This document shows positions 11,701 through 23,597 of a DNA stretch of 64,000 nt, one piece after another. The stretch spans positions 109,417,890 through 109,481,889 of the forward strand of contig OX352761.1 in NCBI GenBank assembly GCA_947095585.1, read 5' to 3'. The first letter of the stretch is position 1. Every line of letters begins with the position of its first letter. Source of the stretch: Nephrocerus scutellatus (lineage: Eukaryota > Arthropoda > Insecta > Diptera > Pipunculidae). A program made the translations under genes and the position numbers. The notes beneath the pieces were generated by a model that was not told the origin of the DNA, ran no database searches, and saw only the letters and a list, made by a program, of their open reading frames with translations.

Positions 11701-12965
11701 ACTTTCTTAAGTAAAAGACTCTTTTCAAGATGACTCGTGACTTTGATATTTAATTTGGGATAAATACTCGAATCAGCTGAAGATCGAAGGTATAACTCAG
11801 TAATAACGCATGCCTAGTGTGAGTTGATAACTCTCGGTAGACCCTATGGATACAATTGTACAACAACTGTTGTTTGCTGTATAACTTCGAGCTTAGATTG
11901 CAGGAATAAAAAGCCGATTGGCATCAGTGGCTTCTAATAACTTCCTTCGTTGATCAATTTTCGTGAGTTTTGTTCTCTATAAATAGTGTAAGCTCCCCAG
12001 GCAGTTACTTGTTACGCCAATCATATTGTAGAAACTTAACTTAATGTTAGTCGGTTCACCGTGTTTTGTCACAGTATTTTATTTTTAAACTTCAACTCTG
12101 CCTATGGTGTTTACTGTAAAAGTCACCTCTGCTTTTCAATACCAAAAAAAAACTTAAACTTATCGGAGAGCCAAACATTCATATGGTGTAAATATGGCTT
12201 CGATACAAATAGTGGTTTAGGCGGGATGATGCGTTATATCCATACAGACAAACAAACAGACAACGGCAATTTTTTTTATTAGGCGATTACCGAAGCTCTG
12301 AGTTCTATTATCAATTGCATATGATATCAATTTGCAGATATCCAACCTGAAGCAAAATATACAAAAACAAACCTAACCCCGAAATTCGGTTTGCAAATAG
12401 AATGTAAAATCGAATCGGCTGAGGCTAGATTTGTTTAAGGTACAGTATAACATATGTACTCGTATATACCATATACATGTGTATTCCTTAGTTATTCTGC
12501 TATCTTCTTTGAAAAAAAAATCGATTGGCCTGTTTGATGCTTCCAGACGTGTAGGTGCTTCCTTTAAATTTTTCTGGAATAGTGTAGTAAGGCTATCTTT
12601 CCAAATCAGTTTCGGCAAAAAAGTAAGTAATTGTGCATTTTCTTCAACGGATGTTGTACTTGTTGTCTGCACTTTGAAGAGGCATGTGACCTGAAAATGT
12701 CATCATTGCGATCTTGAAATCAGATATCATATGAATTCAATCACCAGAAAGAAGGCAATAATCTATTACGGAGCAAGCTGTTCCTCAAATAAATGTGTAT
12801 TCTCCTCGAGATTCGCCCTCACAACTTCCGTTTAAAATTCGGGAATCGAAGTCGTCTGCAAGATCAAGAATCTTATTACCATTTGCATCGCAAAGAGTAT
12901 CCTAAGAGAAACTCATTGTTTTTAATATTGGCGCTGTTCAAACGATTACCAGGATGTTACATATA
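8794..12965. other. Long stretch with no recognisable gene
   Basis: A short GT run lies at about 9992-10003. Bases 9700-11450 are less AT-rich and have many overlapping short frames on both strands, none with a motif. A minus-strand piece near 9180-9340 reads VDVDFKQRILCWF and a PRTGQ motif that could be a decayed transposase N-terminus, but the match is too weak to name. Confidence 0.4.
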
Positions 12966-14238
12966 AAGGGTTATCCATTTCGCGGTTTCAAAAGTATAGG
13001 GCTGGAATTCGACATCTGTCAAACTAAGTTGTTAAAAGTTTTTTTCAGTTGAAAGTCTGACATTTACGAAAATGGATCGCTGACTATCGCACAACGCTTG
13101 AAAATTGTAAAAACCTACTACAAAAATGGTGATTCTGCCACAGCCACAAATCGTGCTTTAAGAGGAGATTATGGTTTACATAATCGTCCAACTACGCAAG
13201 CAATTGGCAAAATTGTGAAGAAATTAGAAGAGACTGGATCGTTTACAGATATTGTAAGGCCTGTGCATCATCGTACTACTGAAAATATCGCTGCTGTAAG
13301 TGAAACTGTTGCCGAAGACCCGAATGTGTCGATTCCTCGTCGTTCTCAGGAATTAGGACTGTCTTACGGCACATTATGGCGTATTTTGCATTTGGATCTA
13401 CACCTACATCCATATAAAATCCTGCTCACACAACAACTGAAGCCAGCTGACCATTCACAACGTCGTAGATACGTCGAATGGGTGCTTGAACAACAGGCGG
13501 TGGACGGCGATTTTTCGAACAAAATATTCTTCAGCGACGAAGCACATTTCTCACTCGGTGGGTATGTTAACAAACAAAATTGTCGTATTTGGGGTTCTGG
13601 GAATCCTCAAGTAATTGAAGAGAGGCCATTACATCCACAAAAAGTCACTGCTTGGTGCGCTCTTTGGTCCGGAGGTGTGATTGGACCTTACTTCTTCGAA
13701 AACGACAATGGAACGACTGTCACCGTCAATTCAGAGGTGTATGGTCATATGCTAACCGACTTTTTTTTGCCTGCTATTGAAGAATACGACTTAGAAAATA
13801 TGTGGTTTCAACAAGACGGTGCCACATGCCACATAACTCGAGCGAATATGGCTTTATTGCAAGAGACATTTCCTGGCCGCGTAATTTCTTGTCGTGGCGA
13901 TATCAACTGGCCACCAAGATCATGCGATTTGACACCGTTTACGCTATGCGAAAGACCGTGTTTATGCAGATAAACCTTTAACTCTTGGGCACTTAAAAAC
14001 CAATATTCGTCAAGTTATGGCTGAGATACCGCCCAAAATGTGTCAAAAAGTGGTCAAAAATTACCTCAAAAGAATTGATGCTTGCAACAATTCGCGTGGT
14101 GGTCATTTAAATGATGTAGTGTTACACACATAACGTCAACGTTCAAACTTTATAATAAAAAAGAAATATCATGATAAAAAATATTTTATATGTGTTTTAT
14201 TTACGTTTACTTTTGAAACCGCAAAATGGATAACCCTT
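12966..14238 (+). mobile_element. Mariner-like element 1, full length but defective
   Basis: Left end AAGGGTTATCCATTT and right end AAATGGATAACCCTT form inverted repeats extending about 28 bp (left GCGGTTTCAAAAGTA versus the right complement). Both ends are flanked by TA (12964-12965 and 14239-14240), the usual Tc1/mariner target. Total about 1.27 kb with a single transposase frame inside. The terminal AAGGG is shared with the second element at 38698, pointing to related families with different inner TIR sequence. Confidence 0.9.
13072..14133 (+). pseudogene. Tc1/mariner-superfamily transposase, frameshifted
   Basis: The original start is probably the ATG at 13072; one base is missing near 13078, after which the frame runs open from 13098 to 13973. 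Motifs in order: helix-turn-helix region with TTENIAAVSETVAEDP and RRSQELGLS, FFSDEAHFSLGGYVNKQNCR (first Asp), FQQDGATCH (second Asp) and WPPRSCDLTP (third Asp). By my count 36 residues separate the last two Asp. After SCDLTP a deletion removes the expected LDYFLWG block and shifts the frame; the remainder continues as VYADKPLTL...LKRIDACNNSRGGH to a TAA at 14131. Two lesions, so inactive, although its TIRs could still be mobilised in trans. Confidence 0.9.
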
Positions 14239-14279
14239 TATAAATTTATAAAATATAAATTTATTTAGATACTGGCATT

Positions 14280-14775
14280 GATGCCCTTTTCATGGTAGTT
14301 TTTAATATTCCCACATCTCTTCGAATAAAAGATACACACATTTATAAAATTTTAAGAAAATTAGGATTTTTATTTATAAAATTTGTATAGTTCCGCCCAA
14401 CCCCGGGCCCGATCACTTACAAATTTTTTACAAAAAGTGTTGTCTATCGCAGATACAAATGCGCATACAATTTGAAGAAACTCGGGTACTTTTTTTTATA
14501 AAACTTGTATAAGTGCCCCCCCCCCTACCCCGGGACCCGATCACTACCAAATTTTTACGAAGAGTGTTGTCCATCGGAGAAATAAAGTTTGAAGGAAATC
14601 GTGTGTACGACAGCCCCCCGACTCCGAATTTCCGAAAATTTGAACAGAAAGTGTTGTCATCATAGATACATATGTGTGCAAAATTTAAATAAAAACGAGT
14701 TTTAGGAAGTGGGTTAAAAATTGATCACACAATTCTACCAGCCAGCCACGGGCACGCGAAATTAATATAGAGAAT
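14280..14775 (+). repeat. Dispersed repeat P, copy with internal subrepeats
   Basis: GTGTTGTC preceded by an A-rich run recurs at about 14437, 14564 and 14651, each followed by a GATACAAATG- or GATACATATG-like phrase and a GCAAAATTT-like tract. C-rich linkers (CCCCGGGCCCGATCAC and CCCCGGGACCCGATCAC) precede copies 1 and 2. The right part reads CCACGGGCACGCGAAATTAA then TATAGAGAAT. The same ordered phrases occur at 38630-38695 plus 40001-40235, and reversed at 57310-57600. No ORF. Type not established; a Helitron-like or other non-autonomous element is possible. Confidence 0.75.
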
Positions 14776-14989
14776 TTAAATGAAGCTTTGTCTGTATGTC
14801 TGGTCGGGCTTAACTTGAAGACCAATCATTCGATATAGTTGAAATTTTGGGATGCAGTGGGGATGGTTGGGGTGGATGTTGGTAGGGTTTTAGTATGGTA
14901 ATCGTGTTAAGGGGGTTGACTTAGTGGGTGGCTATGACGCGTTTTTATGAGATTGACGAATTGGATTTTTTTTTCTCTTCTTCAACTAA

Positions 14990-15530
14990 CTATTGCAGTT
15001 TGAAACTTCCCTTAGGTCCTAGCTTTGGCGATGAAAAATGGAGTGGAATGGAGTCTTCTCAGAAAAACCCAATCCTTCAAGCTACAAGCTACAAGGTCCT
15101 ACAAACTACCCGACTCTGCATCCTTCGGAAGGCATGCAGGGCTTTAGCTCACAGTACCTCAATAGCTGGAAGCGTTTGCATATTCATAGATAGCCAATCT
15201 GAAATCAAGCCATTATTGCGACAAGCAACAGCTCAAAACTTGTCAGGTAGTGAATTGTAGCTGAACTGACTTTGGTAAGTCCAAGTATTGTGGGTGCCGG
15301 GGCATAGCGAGATTGACGACAATGATAAAACAGACGTACTGGCGAAGAAGGGCGTCACATTGGACATCGACTATCTGGAGAGATTCTGCTGTCCATTGGA
15401 CTTCATCAGGGAAAGTGCTGTCTCATGGAAAGATATTTCCAGAGTCGTTGCTATAATTACAGTCAGAAGCCATTGGCCAGTGGGCAGTCGACCAGCCCAA
15501 CTAGGAAAACCATAACTCATAATACATTTG
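14990..15530 (+). pseudogene. RNase H domain relic of an I/LOA-type non-LTR element
   Basis: Broken frames read ACRALAHSTSIAGSVCIFID followed by SQSEIK, then (after a frameshift) LWVPGHSEIDDNDKTD and LAKKG. These are the RNase H boxes carrying the catalytic Asp of IDSQ and the GH..I..N..AD block; NDKTD shows an A to T change in the usual KAD. A HWPVG motif follows near 15470. Such domains occur at the C-terminus of I- and LOA-clade ORF2 proteins and remove RNA from the RNA/DNA hybrid. No reverse transcriptase domain is seen upstream, so the copy is 5' truncated. Confidence 0.7.
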
Positions 15531-17999
15531 GAAAATACCATAACTTTACCTCATTGCGTCCACCTAGAAATGTGTATAAAGTACATGTGTTAGTTGAATT
15601 AGGGTTAATAACCACATTTATGCCATCGACTTAGCCCTTTAAAATTTGTTCAAATCAAATCAAATTAATATCAAAACGTCTCACTAGACTCATTGAAATT
15701 GTTTGTTATAACTCTTCGTAATTCCTATGGACTTTTAAAATTTAAAATTTCCACGACTTTTGAATTCCAGTGTTAATAAGACTGACCATACATATTATGT
15801 TGCATTCAAATAAGGCAATCGAAAAGGATTCACATGGCATGGATGGACCAGATTCATAAGAGTATATACATAGAATGCAGATGTGCAACAATCACAATGC
15901 TTCACATTTGGGCATAGCAAGAAGAAGGAGAATTGTATCCTACTCAAACAATAACAAAAAGAAGAAGAAGAAGAAGAAGAAGAGTATCCCAAGAACAAGA
16001 CGAAGGAGTTAGAACAAAATAAATCCTAAACGACGACGTACATAGTGCATTGGTAGTGCAGCGCAGCGCAGCAACAAGGCAACAACTTCTGCTTCCCTAA
16101 AAACTGATATCCATCCTCGTATGCTGATATATTTTAACAGTTGCAGGATGGAGGTTCGCTCCCCCATCCTTACGTTTATTTGGTCTGTCTTGCGTTACGA
16201 GTATGTACTATCCAAATAGAAATTCAGAAGATATAAGCAATTTTCCTTAATTTCAAATTTCAAAACGGACATCGTCGTCGTTGCTGAAACTGAAGCAATG
16301 GAATATACACGTGTATGTGTTGAACTTAATAACAAACGAAAGGACTTGTGCCGGCTGTCCGGTAGCTGCAGGACTCACAGTTGATTGCTGCAGTGGTAAG
16401 TGTGTGTGTGTGTGTGTGTGTACGAGTATGCGGTAATGGCAAGATGGTAAAAGCGGAGGCGAATTCATACGACGACGAAAACTTCGAGGAACATAAAGCG
16501 GCAGGATACGATGTCCACGACGAAGACTGCGAAGAAAATTGCTGGACCGTAGGTGAAATGTCTATGTGTGTACACTTGCCTGGATCGTGGTCCTAGGTCC
16601 TGATGTGCTAAATAAAGTGAACGTAACGGCATAGCGCACCAGACAGTCGACAGTCAACCAACCGGCCGGCCAACTGCCCAGTTCTGGCTCCCTACAGGGA
16701 TGTAAAAGGATGAACGGATGGAGGAATTTCTTCGCGGCAAATTGTTCCATCGTCGTAGAGGCAGCCCCGTTCCCTTGATGTCACACAAAGACTTTGACTT
16801 GATGGTCGGTCATCGGCGAGCGGACGGTTTACGGGGGGGGGGGGGCAGGTGGAAATAAGGTCGATATACAAATTGCCAGCTCAAGTAAGAACACACACAC
16901 ATGTCAGCATCGCCTTCGCATTGATGATGATGCGACGACGATGATGATGTTGGTAGCTAAGGGAAACCAATCTCATCTTCAAACCACCCATAAAGCGCTC
17001 CGACCAACTGACGGGGACAAAGGAATTGTAAGCCACCCAGCGCTACCTATGAATTTCTGCAGATGTCCAAACTGAGTCCGCACAAGTGGCTAACTAGAGT
17101 ATGGAGAGGGTGGCGCACAAATTCAAAACTACTTCTCCACACGTCGCTGGATTCGTTTGTTCGTCGGTCAGTCCGTTTGGCCGTCGCATGGCTATTTCCG
17201 CCGTTTCCGAAGCGAAGCGGCTGGCCAGCGCAAATATAGAGAAAATCCTCTGTTCCTTTTGGTCATCTCGTTGTCGTCGTCGTCCTTCTCGTCGTTTGGT
17301 TGAAAACGCCGCCAGGCAACACGATCGATAATTTTCCATAGCGAGCTTGACCACTACAGTCGCCGTATGGTTTTGAAATTTCATTCCGAATGCGAATGAG
17401 TTGAGTTGAGATGACGACGACGACGACGACGATGACGATGACCATGGCTCCAATGGCGACCCACGAAGAAGCATCACAGATGAACAAGATGAAACGAAGA
17501 CTAACGAAAAGGAGCTGCGTGCTGTGAACTGAGAGTGAATGCGATTTGCGATTCCAGTGAATTTACAGGATGGGCAGAATGGAGAAGTTCGCAGTTTTGC
17601 TGGAAATTCATCCTTCACATGAGTTGTTATACTGTAAACGTGAGTATGCATGTACGCTGGCAGGATTTTCAAAGGGATGCTTTATGTAAATACACAGAAA
17701 TTTTGAATCTGTACGCGCACATCCATACATCACAAGATGGCCAAGACGAACGAACGGAACTAAGTGTAACGAAGATGACCACCGCGATGCAAAGTGGGAC
17801 AAATATGAGAGAAGTTTGTTGGGAATATTGTCTAAAATTTATTTGCGCTACTTTTAGTTGGGTTCCAATTGGTATGGAAAACAGCACATAATAAATACTT
17901 CTAGATACACGACACTGTACTGCACTGTAAAAAAAATAATTACAAAATGAAAATAGTAATAAGTAGACTAAAATTTAAATAAAACAGAAAAAACTACTT
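15531..17999. other. Microsatellite-rich stretch, no recognisable gene
   Basis: Contains a GAA tract (about 15957-15982), a GT tract (16400-16421), an 11-base G run near 16836-16846, a short AC tract near 16891, GAT-rich sequence near 16920-16950 and a GAC tract (17411-17440). A 192-codon minus-strand frame (17094-17672) starts at a non-ATG codon and includes a serine run made by the GAC tract; no domain is recognised. GC is higher at 16600-17600, which could fit a host promoter or 5' exon, but nothing proves it. Confidence 0.45.
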
Positions 18000-18303
18000 T
18001 CGACACAATTCCGACATAATCCCGACACAATCCCTAGATAACCCCGACACAATCAGAAACAGTACCGATACAATGCTGGTACGATCCCACAACAATCCCG
18101 ACACAATCCCGACACAATCCCTAGATAACCCCGACACAATCAGAAACAGTACCGAGACAATGCTGGTACGATCCCTCAACAATCCCGACACAATCTCGAC
18201 ACAATCCTTGAAAAATCCCAATACACTTCCGACACAATTTCGACACAATCCCAATACAATCCTTAAACAATTGCGACACACTCCCGACACAATCCCGACA
18301 TAA
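18000..18303. repeat. Minisatellite of ~11-bp units with an 87-bp higher-order repeat
   Basis: Units of the type AATCCCGACAC recur across about 300 bp. A higher-order block containing TCCCTAGATAACC and GGTACGATCC repeats with period 87 (TCCCTAGATA at 18031 and 18118). Both strands stay open for 76 codons (plus) and 107 codons (minus) because the unit lacks stops, which is an effect of composition and not evidence for a gene. Confidence 0.9.
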
Positions 18304-18659
18304 ATCAAATGATCCACAGAGATTAGTTTTGTTATTTTAATGTTTCTGTGGTTGCGGTAAGATACTCTTCTAGTATCTCAAAGAACGTAAAGCCATTGGG
18401 TACTCCAGACCCCATCACAAAGATTTTTTACAATTATTTTACACTAAAATTAATTGACCAACTAAGAAAAAAAAAAGTTTCGGTTCGTGTCAGACATAAC
18501 GCTCGTCAGATAAACAGAATACTTCGGTAGTCTTATCAGTAAATTTTACTAACTCTCACTTTTACGTTAAACCTGATATTATTGTGCTGATGAATGATCA
18601 CATAGTATCTTCCATGTTGTGACAACTTTTTTTTTCGTTGGCACACGCTCAAGTGGTTT
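18304..18659. other. No recognisable feature
   Basis: About 350 bp of AT-rich sequence between the minisatellite and the 3' end of the minus-strand non-LTR relic. Nothing supportable. Confidence 0.4.
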
Positions 18660-19945
18660 AAACCCTTATGATCCTAGGCATAGCGTGGGCACTAAGGTAA
18701 CGAAGAAGGATAGAGGAGATATCGATGTGCATGCATTTTGAATGCCTGTGGATCATATTGATGTGGGAATACAGAGATTGGTATAGCATTCCACAGTCTT
18801 GCTGTACGACCAACAAAAGATTCTCTAAACTTAACAGTAAGTCCGAAGATGTGCTTGAGGGTACACTGATGAGTATTTAGAGCGCCACGGGTACTGCGGT
18901 TGAATTCAAGGAGAGGTTGCATGCAAATGGCTATTTCTCTTGATGTTCAAGCGAATCTATTGCTTTTGCTATGTTTACGTCACCGATAAGTTCTATCGGT
19001 TCTGTATTTTTCAATAAGATGCATGGTGGTCTTAGCTGCATATAACCAGACATGACAGTTATAATCAAGTTTGGGGCGAATGAATGCCTTGTGGATAGTA
19101 GCCAGTTTCATGCAAGTGCCATTCATAGATAATGGCTGGAGGTTACTATTTCGCTTCAACGACAAAAGACTGCATTGGGTTGGGAAAGCGTTAAATTCGA
19201 CTCTATTGTATTGTCCCTACTTTGCTATGCTGTCAAGGTCAGAATTTAACGAGCTTAACATCAAGTGCTACAACTTTGCTTTCACCAAACTTCTGAAAAG
19301 ACTAGTTCCACTCTTCCGTGAGATATGCCATCAGATCACCAGTAGAACATTGTCCACGGAAACCATATTGGCGGTCACTGAGTATATCACGTGATTCAAG
19401 ATAAGCTGACTGGTGCTATTGGTCGGTACGAAGAGAGACATGACGGATCACCTTCTTTTTATATAGGCTGGACAAATGCTGTTTTCCAACTACTCGGAAA
19501 GGGTCCAGAAGAATCGTATAAGTAAAAAGCTCACGCAATGGTAAGGCCAGCGATGACGAACACATTCTCAGAAGTAATGGGGGAATACCATATGGTCCAG
19601 CGGATTTATGTATGCTGAGGTCGCTTAAAACTGTAGCAACTTTACAAGTACGAATGTAAATCTGTCCAAGAAGGCCTTCGGCACTCGGAATTACAGCAAA
19701 AGCTGCAAAGGAATGGAAGCAAAGCACAGTCTGAATGCATGAAGCTAGCTGCAAAACTTGCAGCAAGTAGATTGGCTATGTCCTTAGAGCTTACAGCTGG
19801 AATTTCGTTGTGACTGATCGTTGGAGTTGACGACTTGAATTTATGTAGCTTTTCCTCTGTGGGGTTTGCTTTATACAAACGAAGGCTAACTTTAATATTC
19901 CTAGAGGCCTCTTTACAGCTTTAATTACACCATCCATCATCCTTT
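18660..19945 (-). pseudogene. CR1/jockey-like reverse transcriptase relic
   Basis: On the minus strand, from 19945 downward: a linker (KANPTEEKLHKF, then NEIPAVSSKDIANLLAASF), RT fingers (KSAGPYGIPPLLLRMC, LPLRELFTY), then SDRQYGFRGQCSTGDLMAYL and GESKVVALDV near 19400-19250, then IRPKLDYNCHVWLYAA (19165-18980) and the C-terminal FRESFVGRTARLWNAIP (about 18830). The piece carrying the catalytic YADD box is missing between about 19240 and 19170, and the frame is broken many times. The endonuclease is absent. The 3' UTR segment at 18660-18720 also occurs at 50820-50900. Confidence 0.75.
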
Positions 19946-21829
19946 GGTTTGATTGGCCAAAATAGCAGGTTTATTATCTACTACGTGGGCTTATGTGGCA
20001 AAGAAATTCGATCATAGCCCACGAATGTTGCTTATATCCACCATGAATTGACGCACCACAACAAAACACAAATAGACAAAATACACTCCGACGATGCTAA
20101 GCCAAACCGTGAAGTGAAAATCCTTCACTGATCTTTCAACGCAATTTGCGTAGATAGGTGTTGTGCCTGTACTCCTGTAAATGAGTTGAAGACCAACAAA
20201 AAACCATCACTCACAATCCTCTGTTGATCGAATGCTGAAAAAATAGATCATCTCCAGATTGGAAAGGAAGACACGCTGCAGTGCACTATGTTATTGTCAA
20301 ACTCGAACGCCGTTTTGATGTTTCGTCTGATGTTTTGTCAGACGTGGTAGAGGCTAGTTGCTGTGAAATTCGAGTTTTAGTAAACCGTGAGCGCACCATT
20401 TAGAAGTTTGCTTTAACGCGGTAATGGTCTTGAATCCGTTTTTCCGAGGCTTCTTTAAGGTTATATAACAATAATAAGAATAACTATTATTGTTAATTAA
20501 GTGATTGCTGAAGCTGCTAACTGCTTTTTATGTTATAAAGTTTGTTTCATTGTACAGGGCCACATCTCGGTAATTGTGATAACAAGTTTTGCAAAAGCTT
20601 TTGCTAGTTATCGCTCATGCTCCAAGGTGCGACACTCATGAAGCTGCTGATTTTGATGCTGATGACGATGATGATGATGATATTGGAGCAATAGGTATAA
20701 CGCAGTTTTTGGAAAGTACAAAAATACACACAAATAAACATAAATACCAAAATGAAAATATACACATCTACAGCATATATGTATGTATATGGATACATAT
20801 ATGAATACATCATCGCACATCCAATTCCTTACGTATACGCTGCAATGAGTCCCTTTTTGTTTCACTTTGATGCCCGCAAGTTAGTTTGTTTTTGCTGGAC
20901 ACACGATAGTAGTACTTCAAGCGTGAGAGTGTGCTGCGCGCTTTCGCAGATATAGATATATTCGTCGTCCGTGTATCTGGAGCAAAAAAGACGACGACGA
21001 CGACGCCAATTCTAAGGATATCTACACGAGAAGAGTGCTCCATATATACTCGTAGTTGGCGAACCTCTTTTCTTCCACTTACGAGTAAATTCCAAATGAA
21101 ACAAGGATGCACTGTATCCTTTACATTTACGGCAAAGTAACAGGATTGGTAATATTCACACACAACTATTTGCATGTCTTTCGCTTTTGGATAATTATTG
21201 CGCTGTCCAGCTTGAAGCAGCAGCGGAGGTATTGTGATGTACTGATGTATGTATATCTACAAAAAGAATACACACACATATATATTTATACAGATACGCA
21301 CATACGCGACACACAAGTGGGCTCCTTTAAGTCCTTGTTCTGCTCGCCGGACAAAGCCATCTTTGTGTGTTTCCCGTACGTTCATATATTTGGTTTTAAA
21401 GCTCTCGTCGTCAGCGTCCTTGTTGGTATCTTTTGTTTTTGTTTTCGTGTATTTTTGTTGGTTTTTTTTCCTTTCGTAAAATACACAAAAACTTTAAAAT
21501 GCCGAGATTCGATCAAGTTACCTCACGAAAGTTTCACTTTAGTTTCTGGCAGTTAAATAGAAACAGTTTCTGCTTTTATTGTTGCTGTTGTTGTTTGTAC
21601 CAACCCAGCCGGCGGTACTTGGTGCAATTTATAATATAAAATGGAAAAAGATGTGCATCCATATGAGTAGATGATGAGATAATAATATTCCAACATGGCC
21701 CACTGCCCGGTTTTGTAGATTACTATTACTGATCTAAGTGATTTTTGAGTCAAGTGATGTACACTGTACAGTGAGTGTCCAGCCCCCATCTCTCGGAGGA
21801 AAAGATACAAGCTTTCCTTGTAGCTCTCA
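19946..21829. other. No recognisable gene; simple repeats
   Basis: Includes GAT-rich sequence (about 20655-20690), TACATA-rich sequence (20760-20815), an ACAC/ATAT stretch near 21270-21310 and TTTTTG-rich sequence near 21430. Overlapping frames on both strands up to 149 codons have low-complexity translations and no domain. Confidence 0.4.
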
Positions 21830-22981
21830 CTTATAGAGAAATATTGTATTTATGGAACCTTCTGAAAGACATCTTTTTAGGACAGCTAACAGAGCTCTCC
21901 AAGTGCTGTGCTTACGCTGATGATTTAATCATCCTCGTTGAAGATGACTCGCGGCTTTAGCTTGAGCAAGGAGGTACTGAACTCATGTCGGTTGTTCGTG
22001 CGTGGCGTGTTAGAGTTGGTGTTGATGTCTCACTGGATAAGACTGTATGGATGTAGCTGAAAGGCAAGTTATCACATAGTCTTCATCCAGTTGTTAGACT
22101 CGTTGGGTCCAGCATTAGGTACGTTAATCAGGTACGATACCTTGGTATTAACATGAGCTAGCGCATGAGTTTCCTTGCACATCTTACCGAGCTCAAGAAG
22201 CGGCTACTGAAACTCGTAGGACCAATGAGTCGAGTCATTCGTGCCGAATGGGGTCTGGACAAGCGAGTATTCCGTTCCATTTATGGTGGCAAATTTGTTG
22301 CTTGGGCAATATATGTAGCATCAGTTTGGTACGAAACCGTTATGCTTACCAGGGGAAAAGTAAAGATCAACTCCTTGACAGCGCATGGCTATTATTGCTT
22401 GCTTGCCAGTGCAGGTATTAATGGGTGTTCCACCCCTTGATCTGTAACTGATCCGAAGAAGCTTAGTCTTCGGAATCAAGAGGAACAGGCAAATCTTGCA
22501 GAGTGACTGGCTGACGGCAAGAGATCTTGAAAATTGCAGTCTGCTCATTGGAATGAGCTCATTGATGATGCCATGATGTCTAAATGGCAATATTGATGGA
22601 CAGAGTGCGCAAATGGCAGAGTTACTTTTGAGTTTGTTAAGAACGTTCGGTTCGCCCAAATAAGCTCATACTTTATTCTATTCTTATACTCACTGGCAAT
22701 TGCAGCTTGAATGCATTTTTGCATCAAGAAGGCCTCAGTGAGAGGGGAGCTGTATTTGTAGTTCCCACAGAGAGGACTGGCTGCATGTTTTATGCGATTG
22801 TCCGATCTACTCGGACTTAAGAAACTTGTATGCGATGGGCATTAGCTTAAGGAATAACGGACTCGTTTTTGAGTCTGTCTTAAGCTGTAGAGAAAGCTTC
22901 GAGTGCATACAGATATTCGCCAGAAAAGCATTTGAAAGACAGGCGAGCAGACAAGTCGTTATCGGAGAACCAACTGACTGA
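21830..22981 (+). pseudogene. R1-clade non-LTR retrotransposon, 3' half of ORF2
   Basis: Reads LLKDIFLGQLTEL then CCAYADDLIILVEDDSRL, where YADD is the RT active site, then RVGVDVSLDKT, VRYLGINMS, VGPMSRVIRAEWGLDKRVFR and VWYETV. A C-terminal EDWLHVLCDCPIY motif follows near 22770, the Cys/His segment typical of R1 ORF2 tails. The protein would reverse-transcribe element RNA at the cleaved target. Several stops (for example after EDDSRL and after GINMS) and frameshifts inactivate it. The RT fingers and endonuclease are lost at the 5' side (about 21830). R1 proper inserts in 28S rDNA; no rDNA is seen here, so this is a non-rDNA relative or a stray 5'-truncated copy. Confidence 0.85.
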
Positions 22982-23450
22982 AGATAAAACGAAGAACTTC
23001 GTGCCTAATACGATGTATAGAGGGCCACCAGTCTCGAATTGTAAGTAACTCAACTGCAGTAGTTAACTACGTTGTTAACTACAAAAATCCGACCAGAGGT
23101 TTGTCTGGTACCACGGAAGCCGGGGAGACCATGGAAGGATTTCTTCGTCCTGGCTATTGAGGTTGGCCCACTTGTGGGCGCATCAAGGTGGCTGTGGTGG
23201 AGACCCAAAAGTATGTGCGCGGCATGAGTTCTTACTCGGCGGGGAGTTGCGTTTTCCAAGCGGGTGCCGTGACTCAGAGATCGCCAGAGATTTAGATGGG
23301 TCTCGCTGCAGTCAGTGAGAAGTTGGGGCCTTACACCCCAACTATACTGACACATCCGCAGTAGCAATGCTACAGATGGGCGTTGATTAACGTCACAAAA
23401 TCAATCCTGTCCGAAGAGGACCGTGGAGCCGAGACTTCACGGTAGGTATC
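22982..23450 (+). mobile_element. Probable 3' UTR of the R1-like element
   Basis: This GC-richer block follows directly on the R1-like stop. It contains a short palindromic TAGTTAACTACG-type segment near 23060 and no coding motif. Base composition changes back to AT-rich at about 23455. The right edge is inferred from that change only, as no terminal tail is clear. Confidence 0.4.
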
Positions 23451-23597
23451 CACGTAAATCCAAAAACACTTCACTCACCGGTGCATTTTGCATTTTTAAA
23501 TTTTTCAAATCCCCTTTCGTTAATACTCGTACCATAAGTACACACTGGAAGTTACTTCTCTTTCAAGTTGTAATCTTATAGTAATGTTGATTTACAG

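Noticed and set aside
17094..17672. 192-codon minus-strand frame with a serine run
   Set aside because: Starts at a non-ATG codon; the serine run is a translated GAC microsatellite; no domain or splice evidence.
18000..18303. CRISPR-like or repeat-protein interpretation of the array
   Set aside because: Units are only 11 bp, with no unique spacers and frames open on both strands; it is a minisatellite.
21107..21556. 149-codon plus-strand frame
   Set aside because: Mostly translated ACAC/ATAT and TTTTTG low-complexity DNA.
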